In this document: positions 21,760 through 36,000 of the stretch, in pieces
Layout: every line of letters starts with the position of its first letter
Position numbering within the stretch: the stretch's first letter is position 1
From: Xiphydria camelus
Taxonomy: Eukaryota; Arthropoda; Insecta; Hymenoptera; Xiphydriidae
Direction of reading: 5' to 3'
Length of the DNA: 64,000 nucleotides
Assembly: GCA_963678675.1 (NCBI GenBank)
Contig: OY783197.1
Span: 17,367,543 to 17,431,542, forward strand
Notes under the pieces: model-generated
Told to the model about the DNA's origin: nothing
Databases searched by the model: none
What the model saw: the letters and a program-made list of their open reading frames with translations, nothing else
Position numbers and translations under genes: made by a program

Positions 21760-24284
21760 AGGTGTCGCTATAAATGTCCGAAAAGGGAAAGTATTAATGT
21801 TACGCTTATCAGGCGAAAACGCTGAAGGATCCCAGCCGCTTTTAGCGAACGAGACGCGACTGTGTCCTGGTCCAGCGACCTTCCGAGTATGCGAATAAGA
21901 CGGTAGAGAGTAGAGTTGAAATCTACAAAGATGTAGGGGCCAACTAGACGATCGTCAAGTAAATCGAAGCATCGTTCAAATTTATAATTTCATATATTTT
22001 CGTACAAATGAAAGAAGAGGATTCCCTTGATCTTCGATACATCGCCTTAAATGTGTTATTCGTTTGGAATTGAATACAATGATATTTAAAATAATATAAG
22101 TTCTCGGGAGGTATCTAATATTATTACTATTTATTATTATTATTACTATTAATAACATAATATATATATATATGTACAATAATAATATGCGTATGCGCGC
22201 GCGTGTGTATTATATACAATATATACAATGAGGTTTTATAATCCACCTGAACTACTACATCGTGTTTATTGCATGACTGGAAAGGAATCGCGCGATGCCC
22301 GACCGAGAAAATATCTCTCGTTCCGGTGTACGGCAATGACTGCCGATCGTTTACCATCCAAATTGGTTTCTCGAGTTCAGTTCGAATATCTATATCGTAT
22401 TCTTCGATTCGACCAATCGGCGGGCGAACCACAAGCTTTAGAAAGACGACGAAGTAAAAAAAGACGCATCCCGAAAAATTATACAGAATTACTAAAGCGA
22501 AACGGGAGATTTATACAAACTCGATACGGCGCCTGGCGCCTGATAACGCGACGTTGAATTTCATATTTATTGCACCGACAGAACGATGACGCTAGAGTAA
22601 CATCCCGTCAGTCTTAATCGTAATTCGATTCGATGCGCAACGCTCGAGCGATTTTCGTCTCTCTATTATTCCGTATACTCTTCCTTCGCGAATGTTTGTC
22701 ATCATTGGCAAAAACTTTCGAGCGAGTCGCCACTTGCTACCATCCGAACGCTTCTCGCGCCCGTCTTCATTCTCTCCTCTCCGTCTCAAAAATATCTCTC
22801 AAATGCTTTCGCTTGGCTCCATCTTTTCTTCTTTCTCTCCCTGTCTCTCGTTCCTCCTCTCCCGATAAAAGTATAAAGACCTTTGGTATAAGCTTTCATT
22901 TAACACAAAAATATATATCTATGTATATCCATTAATATAAAACTCCCATTTTTTGATTTTCGAATTTACAGCGTACTTTAAATAGCACGCGCGTCCATTT
23001 GGAAAATTGTCGTCGCACATAAATTAGCAAGAGCAGAAACGAAGCCGATTCGCGATCTCGACGCGAGTTCGTCGATTATCAAACCTACTGTACGTTCTCT
23101 ACCGACGCGCGTTTACGGCAACTTCGAACGACTGTGAAATCGAGAAAGAAAGAAAAAAAAACATACCACTCTTGTGCGCTGTGGAAAAAAAACAAGTGAA
23201 ATTGCGACGTCGGCCCTCGTAAAAGTCGCTCCAAAATCGTATTTCCTTGCAGAAACTTGCTTGTTTTCTTTTAACGTCCGCGCGCCGGGCCTACGCTCCG
23301 AGAGGAGGCGAACGAGATGGAGGATGGGAGGAGTTCGGGAGAGGGATGGGAAAGGAAACGAGAGGCGGAGGATACAGTCCGAGAGAGCGAGAAAGAGAGA
23401 ACGACGAGGGAGGAAGGCGGCAGTTTACATAGCGGCGAGGTTATCAATTAGCGTGCCCGTTGCTCTATTTTTTGCACCGCCGAAATGAGAGCATCGTTAT
23501 TACTAATAATGACAAAAAATCGCGCGCTGCTATTATTATCATTATCATTATCATTACCAATAACAATAATATTGTATATCGCTAAACGTTTCCGTCGCAT
23601 TCTCCATTTATTATCACTAGAGTTTAATTAACAGTGAACGCTATGTAAAGGCACTATGTTTCACAGACGTGATTCCTAGCAGAACTAGCTGTCTCCGTTT
23701 CAAGAAAAGAAAAGAAAAGGTCGTCGCTTATCCTTCTCGTCGACGTCGAAAAAAAGAAAATCAGATCATCCATTTACATTCCGATAACAACCTAGTACAC
23801 AGGGTGGGCGAATTCAGAAGTAAAGCGTCCTTAACTATACCTCCGTTGTTACTAAGTATCGACATTATCGTCATCGGCGTTACTATTAATAATGGCACAT
23901 TACCGTCGCTCAAGATAACTGAAAACGCGAGCCTACATCCGCATCCATCGAGTCGTTTAACTAATATATTCGAAATTTTCTTCCGCGGAGACACGACTCA
24001 GTGTCGACAGTCGCGGCCGACATAAGCCAGCGTTTACAGGCGACCCAAGCAGCCCCTTTGCTTTATATAATTAAATAATATTTACGATTCATCTATCGCG
24101 ATAAAAACGTCAAAACACTCGCGCGACGAGGCATTGGCCGCGGAGTATAACGAAAGAAGACAAGGCGTCGGGGAGAAGGGAAAGAGTGAAGAGGAAGGAG
24201 AGAAAATAAGGGTGTCCCAAGATTAGGGAGGGAAAAAAAGGGAAGGAGGAAAATTCATCTTGTGACTCCTTTCGTCTTCGAGGT
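21760..24284. other. Intergenic, nothing coding supported
   Basis: Holds the SV2-like 3' region, AT/TA-rich repeats around 22110-22220, and a purine-rich strand around 23290-23430. A 109-codon ATG frame at 22228-22557 resembles no family I know. Confidence 0.45.
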
Positions 24285-24390
24285 GCAACGATTCGATATC
24301 ATCTTTAATAAAAAAAAAACCTGACACTTTCCAAACGATTCGATATCACCTTTAATAAAAAAAAAACCTAACATTTTCCACGCGGACACA
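24285..24390. repeat. Short tandem duplication
   Basis: Two adjacent copies of a unit of about 57 bp starting ACGATTCGATATCA(T/C)CTTT, followed by a poly-A tract and CCT(G/A)ACA(C/T)TTTCCA. The copies differ at a few bases. Confidence 0.75.
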
Positions 24391-25314
24391 CTTCGTTTTC
24401 TTTGAGAAAAGTATATCAAAAGGAGTCTGAGGGGGAAGAGAAGAGGAACGCGTATACGGGAGCCTTGCGTGCGCCATTTCCTTGCATCGAACGGAATATA
24501 AATAATATCATCTATGAATAATCGATTAGAAAATTTATAAATAATTCTAACGCATGCAAAAGTAATTGTAACGACAATAAGTCTCGCCGTTAGACAGGAG
24601 CGCGACAGTACGGAATCGTTATTCTCGTTCCCATCGCGCGGCGTTACAGTAATCGGTACAATAATACGTAACGATAAAGAACTGCCGTTTGTGTATTCTA
24701 CCCGTTGGAAGCTGCATCCGGTACTTTTAGACTTATTCTACGTTCAGTCGTAAGTCACTTTGGAAACTCTACGCTCGACCATCGCAATCGTGACTGGCAA
24801 CTCGTGGAAAATCTCAACGCCCGAAGAGGCGCGATTCGCTATACATCCGTGTTTTGTTCTCTGTCCGTGTCTCTTCGCGCGAATGGATGGATAGCTTTTT
24901 CGTGCGATTGACGCACGCGCGCACGTCGCGCGCACAGGCACAAAGAGGTATAACATTCTTTCTGAGAGTCGGCCGTATATAAATTCTATCGTATAAACGT
25001 GGGCGCGCATATTTACATTTCGTCACGCGTAAAGTGCAATCTATGTATAAACAAATATGCACCCACATGCGTGTGTATATCACGGACCTTCCGCATCGCT
25101 GGCGATACGGTCGGACAAGGCGGGTTATTTTCAATAATCTTCGCAGAACCGATATCTCACTACTACTCTAATGCCGTTCCAGTGGAATCGAAGAAAGACT
25201 GGCAAGACTGGCACCGCGCGTCTACGCTCTAAATGACTTTTCGAATTGGTCCTCCTCTTCCCGCTGCCGCGTGGGATCGACCGCGGTCGTAAGCGGGGAA
25301 TGCAGTCGCGGGCG

Positions 25315-25357
25315 TTCTCTCTCTCACTCTCTCTCTCTCTCTACGAATAAATTTGCT

Positions 25358-25394
<37 letters not shown>
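25315..25394. repeat. (CT)n microsatellite
   Basis: Two CT runs interrupted by a short unique spacer, ACGAATAAATTTGCTTC. Confidence 0.95.
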
Positions 25395-25395
<1 letters not shown>

Positions 25396-26332
25396 ATACG
25401 CGGAAGCGTTGCGCGAAAGCACGGAGTTGACTTTGCGCGCGTTAAATAAAGTTAGCAACACGGAGAACTCAAAGTCCGTGATCGTAGAACCGGCATTCCG
25501 AAGTGTCTCCGAAGAGAGAGAGAGAGAATGCCAAATGAAACGGACCAAAGTCAATCTGATCCACGAGCAGAGGAAAAAAGGGAGAACGAGAGGAAGGAGA
25601 AAGAAAGAATATACAAAACTAACAAAAATCGTCTACGCGTTACCAACGTCTCGCGAAACTTAGCTCTCGCGGTGTTACCCTCTTCTTACGATTTCGCGTA
25701 TCGTCATTACAATTACCTTCGCCGACGACCTAAAGTCGCCTCTTCCTTTTTAAACATACCTAGCTACCTATTTAACATTTACGCGGCACATGCGCATCAC
25801 ATATCGGTGTGCGACATTCGTATAATTCATTGAATTAATCAATAATATTAAGTAACGTCCACTTTTACACGATAAAAGTGGTTGTACAAAAATAACTAAC
25901 GGTCAAAACTACGGGTCGATCAGTCAAGTTGAGTTTGAATACGTACGTATGGTGGCATGTACATTTCATACGGGTAGCCTTGAACGTTCAATTCGTTCGA
26001 CTGTACTCTCAGCTCTTATATTGTTTTCCCTCCTTTCTTTCTTACTATACAACTGCGCATCTTTCTCATTCATCTCCTTACGGCGACTGTTGGTCTTTCG
26101 CACCGACGCTCGGTATTGGACACTTATCGCAGTAACGTATTTTACTGTAGTACGAAGCTCTCTAGGCGCGAGTCACACCGCGCGAAGGAAGCGGGGAAGA
26201 CACGATTGTATCGCGTTCGCGCGAGACGCTCCCGACGCCCGACCGGAGAACCAATCCGTTCATCCTGACGGCGTTCGAACGCAGCTACGGATCGGCACGG
26301 TTGACGAAGCGGAGGAACGCCGATCGCGTGCA

Positions 26333-26334
<2 letters not shown>

Positions 26335-26381
<47 letters not shown>

Positions 26382-26483
26382 CTTCGGTGTCTCTCCTTCG
26401 TCGCTCGTTCGGTAAACGTTGGCGACGAGGACGAGGAAGACGTGAACAAACGTCTCACGTTGACTCGAAAGAAAGAGAGAGAG

Positions 26484-26517
<34 letters not shown>

Positions 26518-26542
26518 GGAGAGGGAGAGAAAAAGAGAGAAA
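26335..26542. repeat. Facing (CT)n and (GA)n microsatellites
   Basis: A (CT)n run at about 26335-26392 is followed, 78 bp later, by a (GA)n/(GAAA)n run at about 26470-26542. Together they can form a hairpin. Confidence 0.9.
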
Positions 26543-27025
26543 TCGCCACGCGAGCGATCAGAATACATACATCTACCTCGTTCGAGAACCGACGAACGCG
26601 GTTTTCCCTCTCAGGTTGGATACTTCCGCACGGTTTCTCCCTCGTCGTTGAGCCTGCTACGCGAGACGCGCGCGACGCCCATCGCGGCGGGATGAATTTC
26701 TTCCCGAAAAGCGCGTCCGAAGGGATGGGTACGCGAGATAATCACTGGCGCTGGACTAGATAAAGCGCGGACACGAGAGTAGCATCCGCCGGCGAGAAAT
26801 CTCAGTTACGCCGGCGCTCAGGATCCCGAAACGCCTGTTTCTCCAATGGCACGGTACCAAATGGTGGTTGCGCTTCGCGCGCCCTCCTTCCTTCTCCTTC
26901 CTCTCGACGACGACAGGAGTAGACCGTCGGCTTTGCTCGTTGCGACGGTTCGAAGCGGCCCGAAGCGACGCAACAGAGACGATCGCGTTGGACAGACTGG
27001 AAGCTGAAGCCCACGGTCGGTGGTA

Positions 27026-30000
27026 TCACCTGCAGGGCGCCAGTAGGACCTCGAGCCAACAGGGGCAGGAAGTGATCTCCTGCCGCGAGTACTTGGGTCC
27101 CCAACCTTTCGCGAAGCTGATGCGGACGGAGTTGACGTCGACGGGGCCGGAGGCGAAGCCGGTTGTCGTCGAGGCTACGGGGTTGGCGTAGGGAAGCTGC
27201 TGCATGGTCTTGGCGCGATCGAAGATGTTGAGGCAGAAACCGGGCGGCACCCGGTAAACCAGCAGTGTCCTGGACTCCGGGTCGTCGAGGGTCGGAGAGT
27301 TGACGAAGATGGGACTGTCGGACCTGTTGTACGCCCAGACGCCGTCAGTCTCCTGGCTGAGCATGAGACCTGCGGGGATGAGGAAGGACGAGGATGAGCT
27401 TCGAATCTGGGCCCTTTATTTGTTTACTCGGAAGGTGCAAATATCGAACGAGGGTTGAGATGCCCGTACGAGCAGGGACAGTGTTGCCCTCCTAAGAAAG
27501 AAGGTTCTATCTGCAAAATTCTTGTTTTGAGATATTGACATTCTAAGGTTTTAATGCCTGCCATTGTAGTTTTATATTTAGTTGAATTCAAATTTTGCAG
27601 AAGCTACTTTTATATATAGACTAACTTTGTATCAGAACAATAATATCGTCGGCTTACATGTAAGACCTCCTAAGTCCGATTTTCGAACACAGGACTTAGT
27701 AGGTTTTACAAGTAAGCCGACGATATGTAGGTTTAATATGAACTACAGAATGCACACATGTGGTAGAGCCTAAAAATCCAAAAATTTGCAGATAGGACCT
27801 TCTTTTTTAGGAGGGCAGAGTGATCGAATTATATGTTAACCTACCGAGCCCGATTTTGCTACGAGTCCGTTGAACGGCTGACGAGGCTGAGTGATTCTCG
27901 GCTAGGGTCGCCAGGCAGAGGCCGTCGCCGTCGTGCAGCGAATCGAAGACGTTGACCGTCGCCGGTTCCACGGGATACAGGCGACCCACGCGGCCGCCCA
28001 ATTCCCAGTAGGCCAAGGTGCACCATTCCTTCTGACCCAGCTCTCCTACGAGAAAAGAAAGAAGCGATTGACAAATCTTCGTCGTTTTAGACTCGCGCTC
28101 GAAATGTCGTTATACGGTAATAATCGGCTAAAGAGGTATTCGTTCCTATTTGTTTACGCGTACACACGAGTATACGAAGAGAGCAAAGTATGTAAATATT
28201 CAAGACGCGTAGGTAGGTATGCCTATCGTCTACTTTTGCGATACAGCGAGTGCGCGTCGGAGAGATTATCGCAGCGGACTTTGCGGCCTTCCGTGTAAGT
28301 AGCACAATATACGGCGATATCCGAGCGCAATTGAATCGACTATCTATAATAGATCATTCATCCGAAACAAACCAGCTTTTATCGACCTAGGCGTGTACGC
28401 GATAGCGCTATCGGCGAACACCGGTGCAGCTGCAACGTTGAACGGTACCCCGCGAAGACTATTCGCATACAAAATATTATGTGCTACTCCCGGCGTCACG
28501 GGTTCTGTCGCTGGTGACTTTTTAAACTGTCATTTTTCAACGTACTAACCAATGATCAATCAATTCTCATGCTTTCATTAACCTGGGCAAATGCCACCGT
28601 AGCTAATGGGAGCATCCCGCATTGAAAAAACTATGTGCTAAATATACGCAAATAAATGTGCAACTTATACTACATAAGTATATCTGCGGCAAAATAAATA
28701 TATCAGGAATATATCACGCAATTTATACGCGGTATTTATACGTTAAAAAGGTATTTCTAATGTATTTTGCATATATTTAAATTTTATGTCAGTTTTATGT
28801 TATTATATACCTATGTCAAAATATTTCTGGAATATATGCGATTATATATCTTAATGTATATTTTGAAATATTATATCAACATATATGTCATTAGGTCGTT
28901 CCATCTCCATGCATCTCCATATGTATTTCAGTTTAATAAAGAAAAATCCTATTCTGCCTTATTATTTGAAAAACTACAGTAAGAACGAAGTATACAGGAT
29001 AACAAGAGAAGTTAATGCATGAACAAAAAATACATAACAAGATGTAAGTGAAATTAATATATATAAAAAGGTAAAAACAAATATATCCTTCATATAAAAT
29101 AATATAGGTATACGCGTAAATATATTTCTGTTATATGCAGAACACTACCTTTGCGCACATATAAATCACATATATTTTGACATATATTTCACTTACATAT
29201 AAAAGACGGCAAAAAAATATAGTTCAAATCTACTTGCCATAGAATTCAGAAATATAGTTACACATATTTTTTGCGCATATATATTTTTCCATGCGGGATG
29301 AGGATTAATAAATTGTTTTTGACGAGTACCTTTGATTAAAAATGGCATTTTAAAAAGTTATCAGCGACAGAATCCGTGACGCCGGGAATTCCCAGTCGCC
29401 GATATTTATTCGTACTCGGCGCGCACTCTCCGACAAGAAAAAGCCGTCCGAACGTGACACAATTAAATACTTAACCGGAAAGTCCCACGCGTCGTGCCGC
29501 TTCAACAGAGACGGCGCCAGATTCGCGGAGAGACAAGAGACGAGAATAATGGAATAAGAAGAGAAAAAGGAGGAGTGGACGGTGTGGGGGGGAGCGATCG
29601 GCATCGGAGGACCGCTCCTACCGCGTCGGCTTCGTCCGGCCCGCGGCCCACGCCGTACACTTGGAAACGTTATACTTATCCCCTTCGGGCAATTATCTCA
29701 TCGGTTTCATCCTGCCGAGTAAAAAGTTAACTCGCGCAAACGTTTGTCTCGCCTCGAAAATTATTAACCCCGACTATATATGCGCACGCGGGGCAACCGG
29801 TCGTCGCCGACCGCACCGCCAGATACGCGTATGAGTCGGGCGGCGTGCCGTAGGTACGAATTTGGCAAATTGCCGTAACTACGCGTTGTGCAACGAAATT
29901 ACACCCGTATGGGAGACATTTTTTTCACGAGTCTCTTATCTCCGCTGACGTTGATAAAATGATTTCAGAGACAGTGGTTGCGCGAGACGCGCGGAGGGGG

Positions 30001-33000
30001 TGGTAGGATCCTGGTACGCGGGCTGGCGAAACCACCGAATAGCCGTCTTCGTTCCAATTAGCGCTAATTGCCGCTGAAAGACAGTCGGGGCTAATGCTCC
30101 TTCCCAGCAAACACAGAATGTAACAGTCATATAATCCAAGTATAGCGGTTAATATAACATATGTTATAATGTAGTTATATAACTGCAATATAATTTCATA
30201 CGTTAAAATTATAAAACTATTAACCCATTACTGGCCAAAGATGCGTACACGCATCCTTTTGGCAAGAATTTTTTTTTTTATATAAACATTTAAATTTTGT
30301 ATTAGTTTTGTCAGAGAGTTGCTTCTAAATTGTCTAGAGATCTTATCTATATTTTTATCTCATGCAAAATAAACATTTTTCTCTTTCTTTCTCTAGCAGG
30401 CGACATAAGGTTTGATAATATCGGATATATCATAATTAGAGAGGCTAAAAGTGCAAGAAGAAAATGTCGATTTTGTAAAAGTAATACCATTTATATGTGT
30501 AAAAAATGTAACGTACATTTACACCCAGATTGTTTCGAAAGTTTTCATATAAAAATCTAATTTGTTTTATAATAATATTAACTGTTTTCGGCCAAAGGTG
30601 CGTATACGCATCCTATTTTTTTGTGTGAAAAATACTATATACCTATATTTCTTCTAATAAAAAAGTCTTATTTCATGTATTTTATATTTATTTTAATAAA
30701 AAAAAATAAAAAATGTGTTTAACTTGTCTTGGCCTGTAATGGGTGAAGAATACCCGCAATATAACCCATATACAGGGTGTTCGTGCCCAGGCTCCGAGAT
30801 TGGGTGGAGCTTATTTCAAATGTACCGCACACGCGGATCGATGGCTCGGTTAACCTCCCCTGTCATTACTACGACCATCTATGCAGTTCGGTTTCCAATT
30901 TATTAATTGAGGCGGTAAAAGGCAAAGTAGTGTAAGTCACTTTTTTGCCATTCTGAGATAATGGTGAGAAACGTTATCTACATAATCAAATGTGTTAGCT
31001 AGAATAGTGATGTAAGTTATAACTTTTTGTTCAAAGGTCCATAGGATGGCAGCATAAATACAAACGGCAACATTTCTATTAAATTCTTCTGTTTCTTGAA
31101 ATGACACACCACTCTGCCTTTTACCGCCGTTGATGGCCGTAGTAACGGCATGGGAGGCTAACCGAGCCATTGGTCCGCGTATGCGGGACATTTGAAATAA
31201 GCTCCTCCCAGTCTTGGAACCTGTTTGTGAACACCCAGTATAATGCTGTTATCATAACTGCATTTGATATATCTATCGATGTATAGATGTGTTTCAATCA
31301 ACCATATATATACGTCTGTAGATACCTATGTAATATCTATTTGACGCCTACAGGTAGCTCTTAATTATTTAGGGGTAGACGGTTTTATTCACATCGATAA
31401 TACATCAATAGAAGATGTGGTTGACACTAACTAGTTATCTACATAATTGAGAGAAACAAGCAAGACGGCTTTAAATTATATGCTAAGAAGCAGTCAGATA
31501 GGGTAAAAAATGATAGGGGTTTATCATTTTTGTCATGAGCATTTCCGGATTCGACTATGCATCAGCGTCGCCTTTTATTCTATATTCAAGTAATCTATCT
31601 ATTAGTAACTAATTAAATGTCTTATATCTTAATAATAAATAACAGCTCGTTGAATTGTTCATATTACAGCAATGTTTCAAAGTTTCACTTGTATTTATAG
31701 GAATATTTTAATCGATGTTTTAATTTCAATATAAGTGTTCTTTTTGTAGAGACTTTTAAATGATTGAAACATAAGATGTCATACCTATATTTGAGTAGGA
31801 AATAATGCATTACCAGTTATGGCCTTGTAATCTTCGTGTTTGTATAATCTGTGATATTCAGTTACATAAATATATACTAACGATATGTAACTGTGTTTGT
31901 TGAGTTCCGGTGGCACGCGGGGTAGGCGTTACGGCGTTTCGTCGGGGTAAACGAGGGAGAAAAGGAGAAAAGAATTGATCGGAAGAAATAGGGAGCATCG
32001 TTCTCTGTTCTCTTCGCGACCTACCGCAATCCATACGGTCGTCAAGCTCGACGCGGTGTGACCCGAGAAGCCATCAGCGACAGGGGAGGTGCGATATCGA
32101 CCCGCAAATCGTTGCACGACACTTGACGCCTTCTCGCTTCTAAACATCGACCCGTTTTATTGCAGTACGATAGCGTTACAAAAATGTAAACCGGAATATT
32201 TCGTTTCACTGTTCGCGGGTGTACTCGCGTTGGGAACGAGATGCGAGCGCCATCCGAACTAGAATCCCTCATACATTTTCCGAATCTGTTTTACCGACGC
32301 ACCGTCACATGCGGTCGGTAATACTGTATTATCGATCGCGCCTTCTCCTCACTTCGAGAAAAGGGACGGACAGGAACGGCACGCGCCAGGTACGAAGAAA
32401 AACCGGGTGTCGTTACGCCCGCAGATTCAAAGGCGAAACGGAGCGAGAGATGATACGAGATGCGATATCCGGCACACAGACGCGAGTACCTAGAGAGGCG
32501 AAGCGTAACGAATGACAAGGCGAGACGTGAGACGGGGGGGGGGGGGGATAGTGCTGCTGCCGTTAGTGTGCAGTGTAGTGCTGTGTGGGATAGGGTGGGG
32601 TGGGACTGCTTCTACCAGATAAAAATAGATATTACGAGTTTACCACGGCGCCAAGATTGCGGGGTATCGCGACGATTACGTCATCAGTTGTAGCGCGAGC
32701 GATTGGAGCAAGGACGCCTGTCGCGTTGCCGTCCCCGCTGTCGCCATCGACACCGCCATCGCAGTCGCGTCGCCCTCCTCGTCCTCATCATCGCCGTCCG
32801 ATCGCCGATTCGCGTATACGACATACGCAGAGACAGCGACGCGTACACCGCGATTCCCCCTTTCGATGCGCCGCGACGACTGCATGATAATCATTACCGA
32901 CATCCGCGCGTGCGCACGTAAACATCTCGGTCGAAACTCGCGAGATCCAAGGATCGTCGCGCGGTCGACTCCGATCGGCGAGACGCTCGACGCGCGGATT

Positions 33001-36000
33001 CGGCCTGGCGCGTTCTATTCCGCGGCTCAAAGTTTCTCTACTTTGAGAGATTATGGAGACCACCTCTCCTCTTCGCGCCCCTCCGCGTCATGGGCGCTCT
33101 TTCGCCGCGACTCGATCCGCTCCACCCACCGCCCACCAGTCATCCTCGCGCGTTTCCAAGATCCCGGCGGATTCTCTCTTCGGCGCTAGGTAACCCGCGG
33201 ACATTCCGGAGGACCTCGTACCGTCGGCTCTCTACGCGCGCGGGCTGATCCCTTTCTCGAGCGTGCGTGCACGCGTGCGAGCGAGAGGGCAGCAGCGACG
33301 GGGGAAAGAGAGAAGAGAAGATCGAGCGCCAACGTACGCCCTTGAGAGGAACGAGGCTTATTATTCTCCGCGTGTTCGACCTCGCGGAATAGGTAGGTAC
33401 GGCTCGCGCAGGACCGCCGTCGCGCCGTTGGCACCGCGATCGCGACTCCGCCGGAGGAACCTCGTCGATAGCGGGGATCCGCGTTAGGAACGACTACTCG
33501 TTGCGAATGCGATTTCCACTAAAACACTGTTATGTTGCCGTTACATTGTAGTAATGTAACCAAACGTAACAGGTAATATTGCATAGATATTACATGTAGG
33601 TAACTTATTATTTCACATTCAGTTATATTATATTGGATTTCATTACTTAGAAGTAATAAAATATGGTCAAAAACGAATCCATATGTATCCCAAGCGGCAG
33701 AGTTGGTTGTATATAATGTGAACAGTGAAAGCACAAGGGGAGAACTGAGAGTTTCCAAGATGCAGAGTTTGTTTACGTAAACATAAACTGTGAAATCATA
33801 GGGCGAGAGAACTGAGAGTTCTTTATACGCTTTGTCGCTTGGTGACTTGGTTCGTTTGAAATCCAGTCTTTAGTTTCCTCTAGAGTAGCGTATAGTACAG
33901 ACTTCTCTTTCTCGTGCGATCGTTTTTAACGAAGAATATAATCAAAGTTTTCTTAAAGCCATTGCGTTTTAGTTCATCTGTTCTCCCATTTCCAAAATAT
34001 AACATGTAATATGAGGGGTATAAATAGATGCAAAACCCGACAAGTCCATTTTTGTGAAATTTGAGTTAGATACGGGAATTTGTTCTTTATAAGTACGTGC
34101 ATAAGGTCGAACATAATTTAGGTGCAAATTCCACCTTAAACCGTTAATAATATAAGGTAGAAAATACGCTTGCATTTGCAAAATACAAGGCAATGGAAGT
34201 CTGCATCAGTTTTTGACGTCTCCTGTGAATTGCTATAAATGTGACTTGTCGAGTTTTGCATCTATACCCCTCATATAACATGTCACATAACAACTATATA
34301 ACTGATGCCATTTCTCGTTACTAATCCCTGCTAGAGCAGGTACGTTGACTCAATGCCGATATACTACGTATAAAATTACTCTTCTCTGCGACGTCGCCGA
34401 TCTCTCTACTAAATTGATATTATAAAAAAAATCAGATTCCACCTTTGAAACGAATGCCGGCGATCACACCCATCCAGATATTAACCCCGCGCGGAATATT
34501 GCTCAACTTCGTCGATCGGCCAGAGAGTGTTCTACTTAGTCCTCATCAGCTATATGCTTCTGTGTGATACGTGCTACATTTTTTTCATATATATGCTGAA
34601 GCTCATGGCGTTCATTATAACTTAAGACAGTTGAAGAGCTTATGATGTAAATTCTGAAGGAATCGTAGGATAAGTCCTGACATTAGAATTTAATGACATT
34701 ATTGATTTAACTGGAAAAAAATATGTTTTCCATACGAGCATGAACAATCGCTTCTCTGAATGAGCAAGGTCTTGCTTGGACGTTCCGATAATGAATTATT
34801 TGCATCTGCGCACGCTTGATATAACAAATTTGACCAGTCACGGTCCAACGAATTCATATGGGAATTTGTGTCAGGGAAATATGGCTATACAACCTCTCTG
34901 GAACATCCCCTGAAGTTCCTCTAAAGGTCATTTGTAGCTCCCCTGAAGACGTTCATTGAAGCTTTATGAAGCGTTCAGGAAGAACTGCAAAGGAGCTCAG
35001 CAAAAGGATGTCCAGGGGCTGTTTGTTCAAGCTTTGTGTAGTGTGGAACATAATGGTTACAAGTTATGTTGCTGCAATGCAGCAGTACGGTCATCCCGAT
35101 GCAATATCATATATCTATCATTAATGCTATATTACTTGTTACTTCTCCGTTATGTTGTCGTTCAGTTGGGTGTTTAGTAGGCTCGCCTCGTTTCGCCTTC
35201 GTATCGAACGCCGGTAGGAAGAATCGTTTCGCGCGTGTACGCGGAAATTGGCGCAGAAACGCGCCGCCGGCGGGCGTTCGATAATCTCGGGCCCCGCGAC
35301 CTTCGTATCGCGATACCGCGAGGTGTGTGTACGCGAGCACGTATGTAAATACGCGAGACGGATAAAAATATTCGACGGGAGAGCTTTCCCTTTCCCCGCG
35401 AAACCGCGTCGCGTCGTCGGTGCGCGCGTCCGCCGAGGAGTCACAGTCGCGCGCCGCGGGGTTTCGCGGCGCGACGTCCAACGACCCCTTCTTCCTTTGT
35501 AGAGCGCGTGCGCGCGACTGACGTTGAACGATTTGATAAGCGCAAACTCGCGCGGGGAAGTAAAATTCAAACGGGAGGATGACGCGCGGGTGCGTTCCGA
35601 GAAGCGCGACGCTCGTAAATCACGCGGTACGAGCGCACGGAGGCTTGCAGGGGGTAAATAACGAGTGATGATAAATTTTGAGGTAAAGAAAAATCGAAAT
35701 TAGTCCGCTCACCGCGCGCCGTCGTCGTCGCCGTAACATCGGCCCGAAGCGAGACGTGACAAATCGGAGGTCGTTATAGTCGGAGAGCCAGAGCCAAAAA
35801 AGGTCTCTGAATTTAATAAGCCCAGTTTTTTTATAGTTTATTACAGTGGTTGTGTAGACAAACATACTGCGGTCAGTCAAGCGAAAGCTGGGGCATATGT
35901 CTCAGGGACGCTATCAAAGTTGTCGTTCCTGCCGGGGTAATAATTTGAATTTAATAAGGTTGAAAATCGGTATACAACTTGTATATTGCATATAAATAAA

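Larger units (their letters stand above)
24391..27025. other. Low-complexity region downstream of Dad
   Basis: Contains long (CT)n tracts at about 25315-25394 and 26335-26392 and a (GA)n tract at about 26470-26542. The tracts create long but composition-driven open frames on both strands, which I do not accept as genes. The Dad 3' UTR is expected at the right side. Confidence 0.5.
30104..31904. mobile_element. Candidate host element with CAGCAAACACAG ends
   Basis: CCCAGCAAACACAG at 30105 is matched by the inverse CTGTGTTTGTTGAG at 31890, and the next bases (AATGTAACAG and GTAAC) also pair loosely. If real, it was entered by the piggyBac remnant and the CAGGGTGTTC foldback listed below. Without them it is about 800 bp. 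No transposase was seen. Confidence 0.4.

Noticed and set aside
22228..22557. 109-codon plus-strand frame with ATG
   Set aside because: Unknown composition-level peptide. No homologue recalled and no regulatory context.
25949..26695. 248-codon plus-strand frame
   Set aside because: Its long stretch of Ser-Leu and Arg-Glu comes from translating (CT)n and (GA)n tracts.
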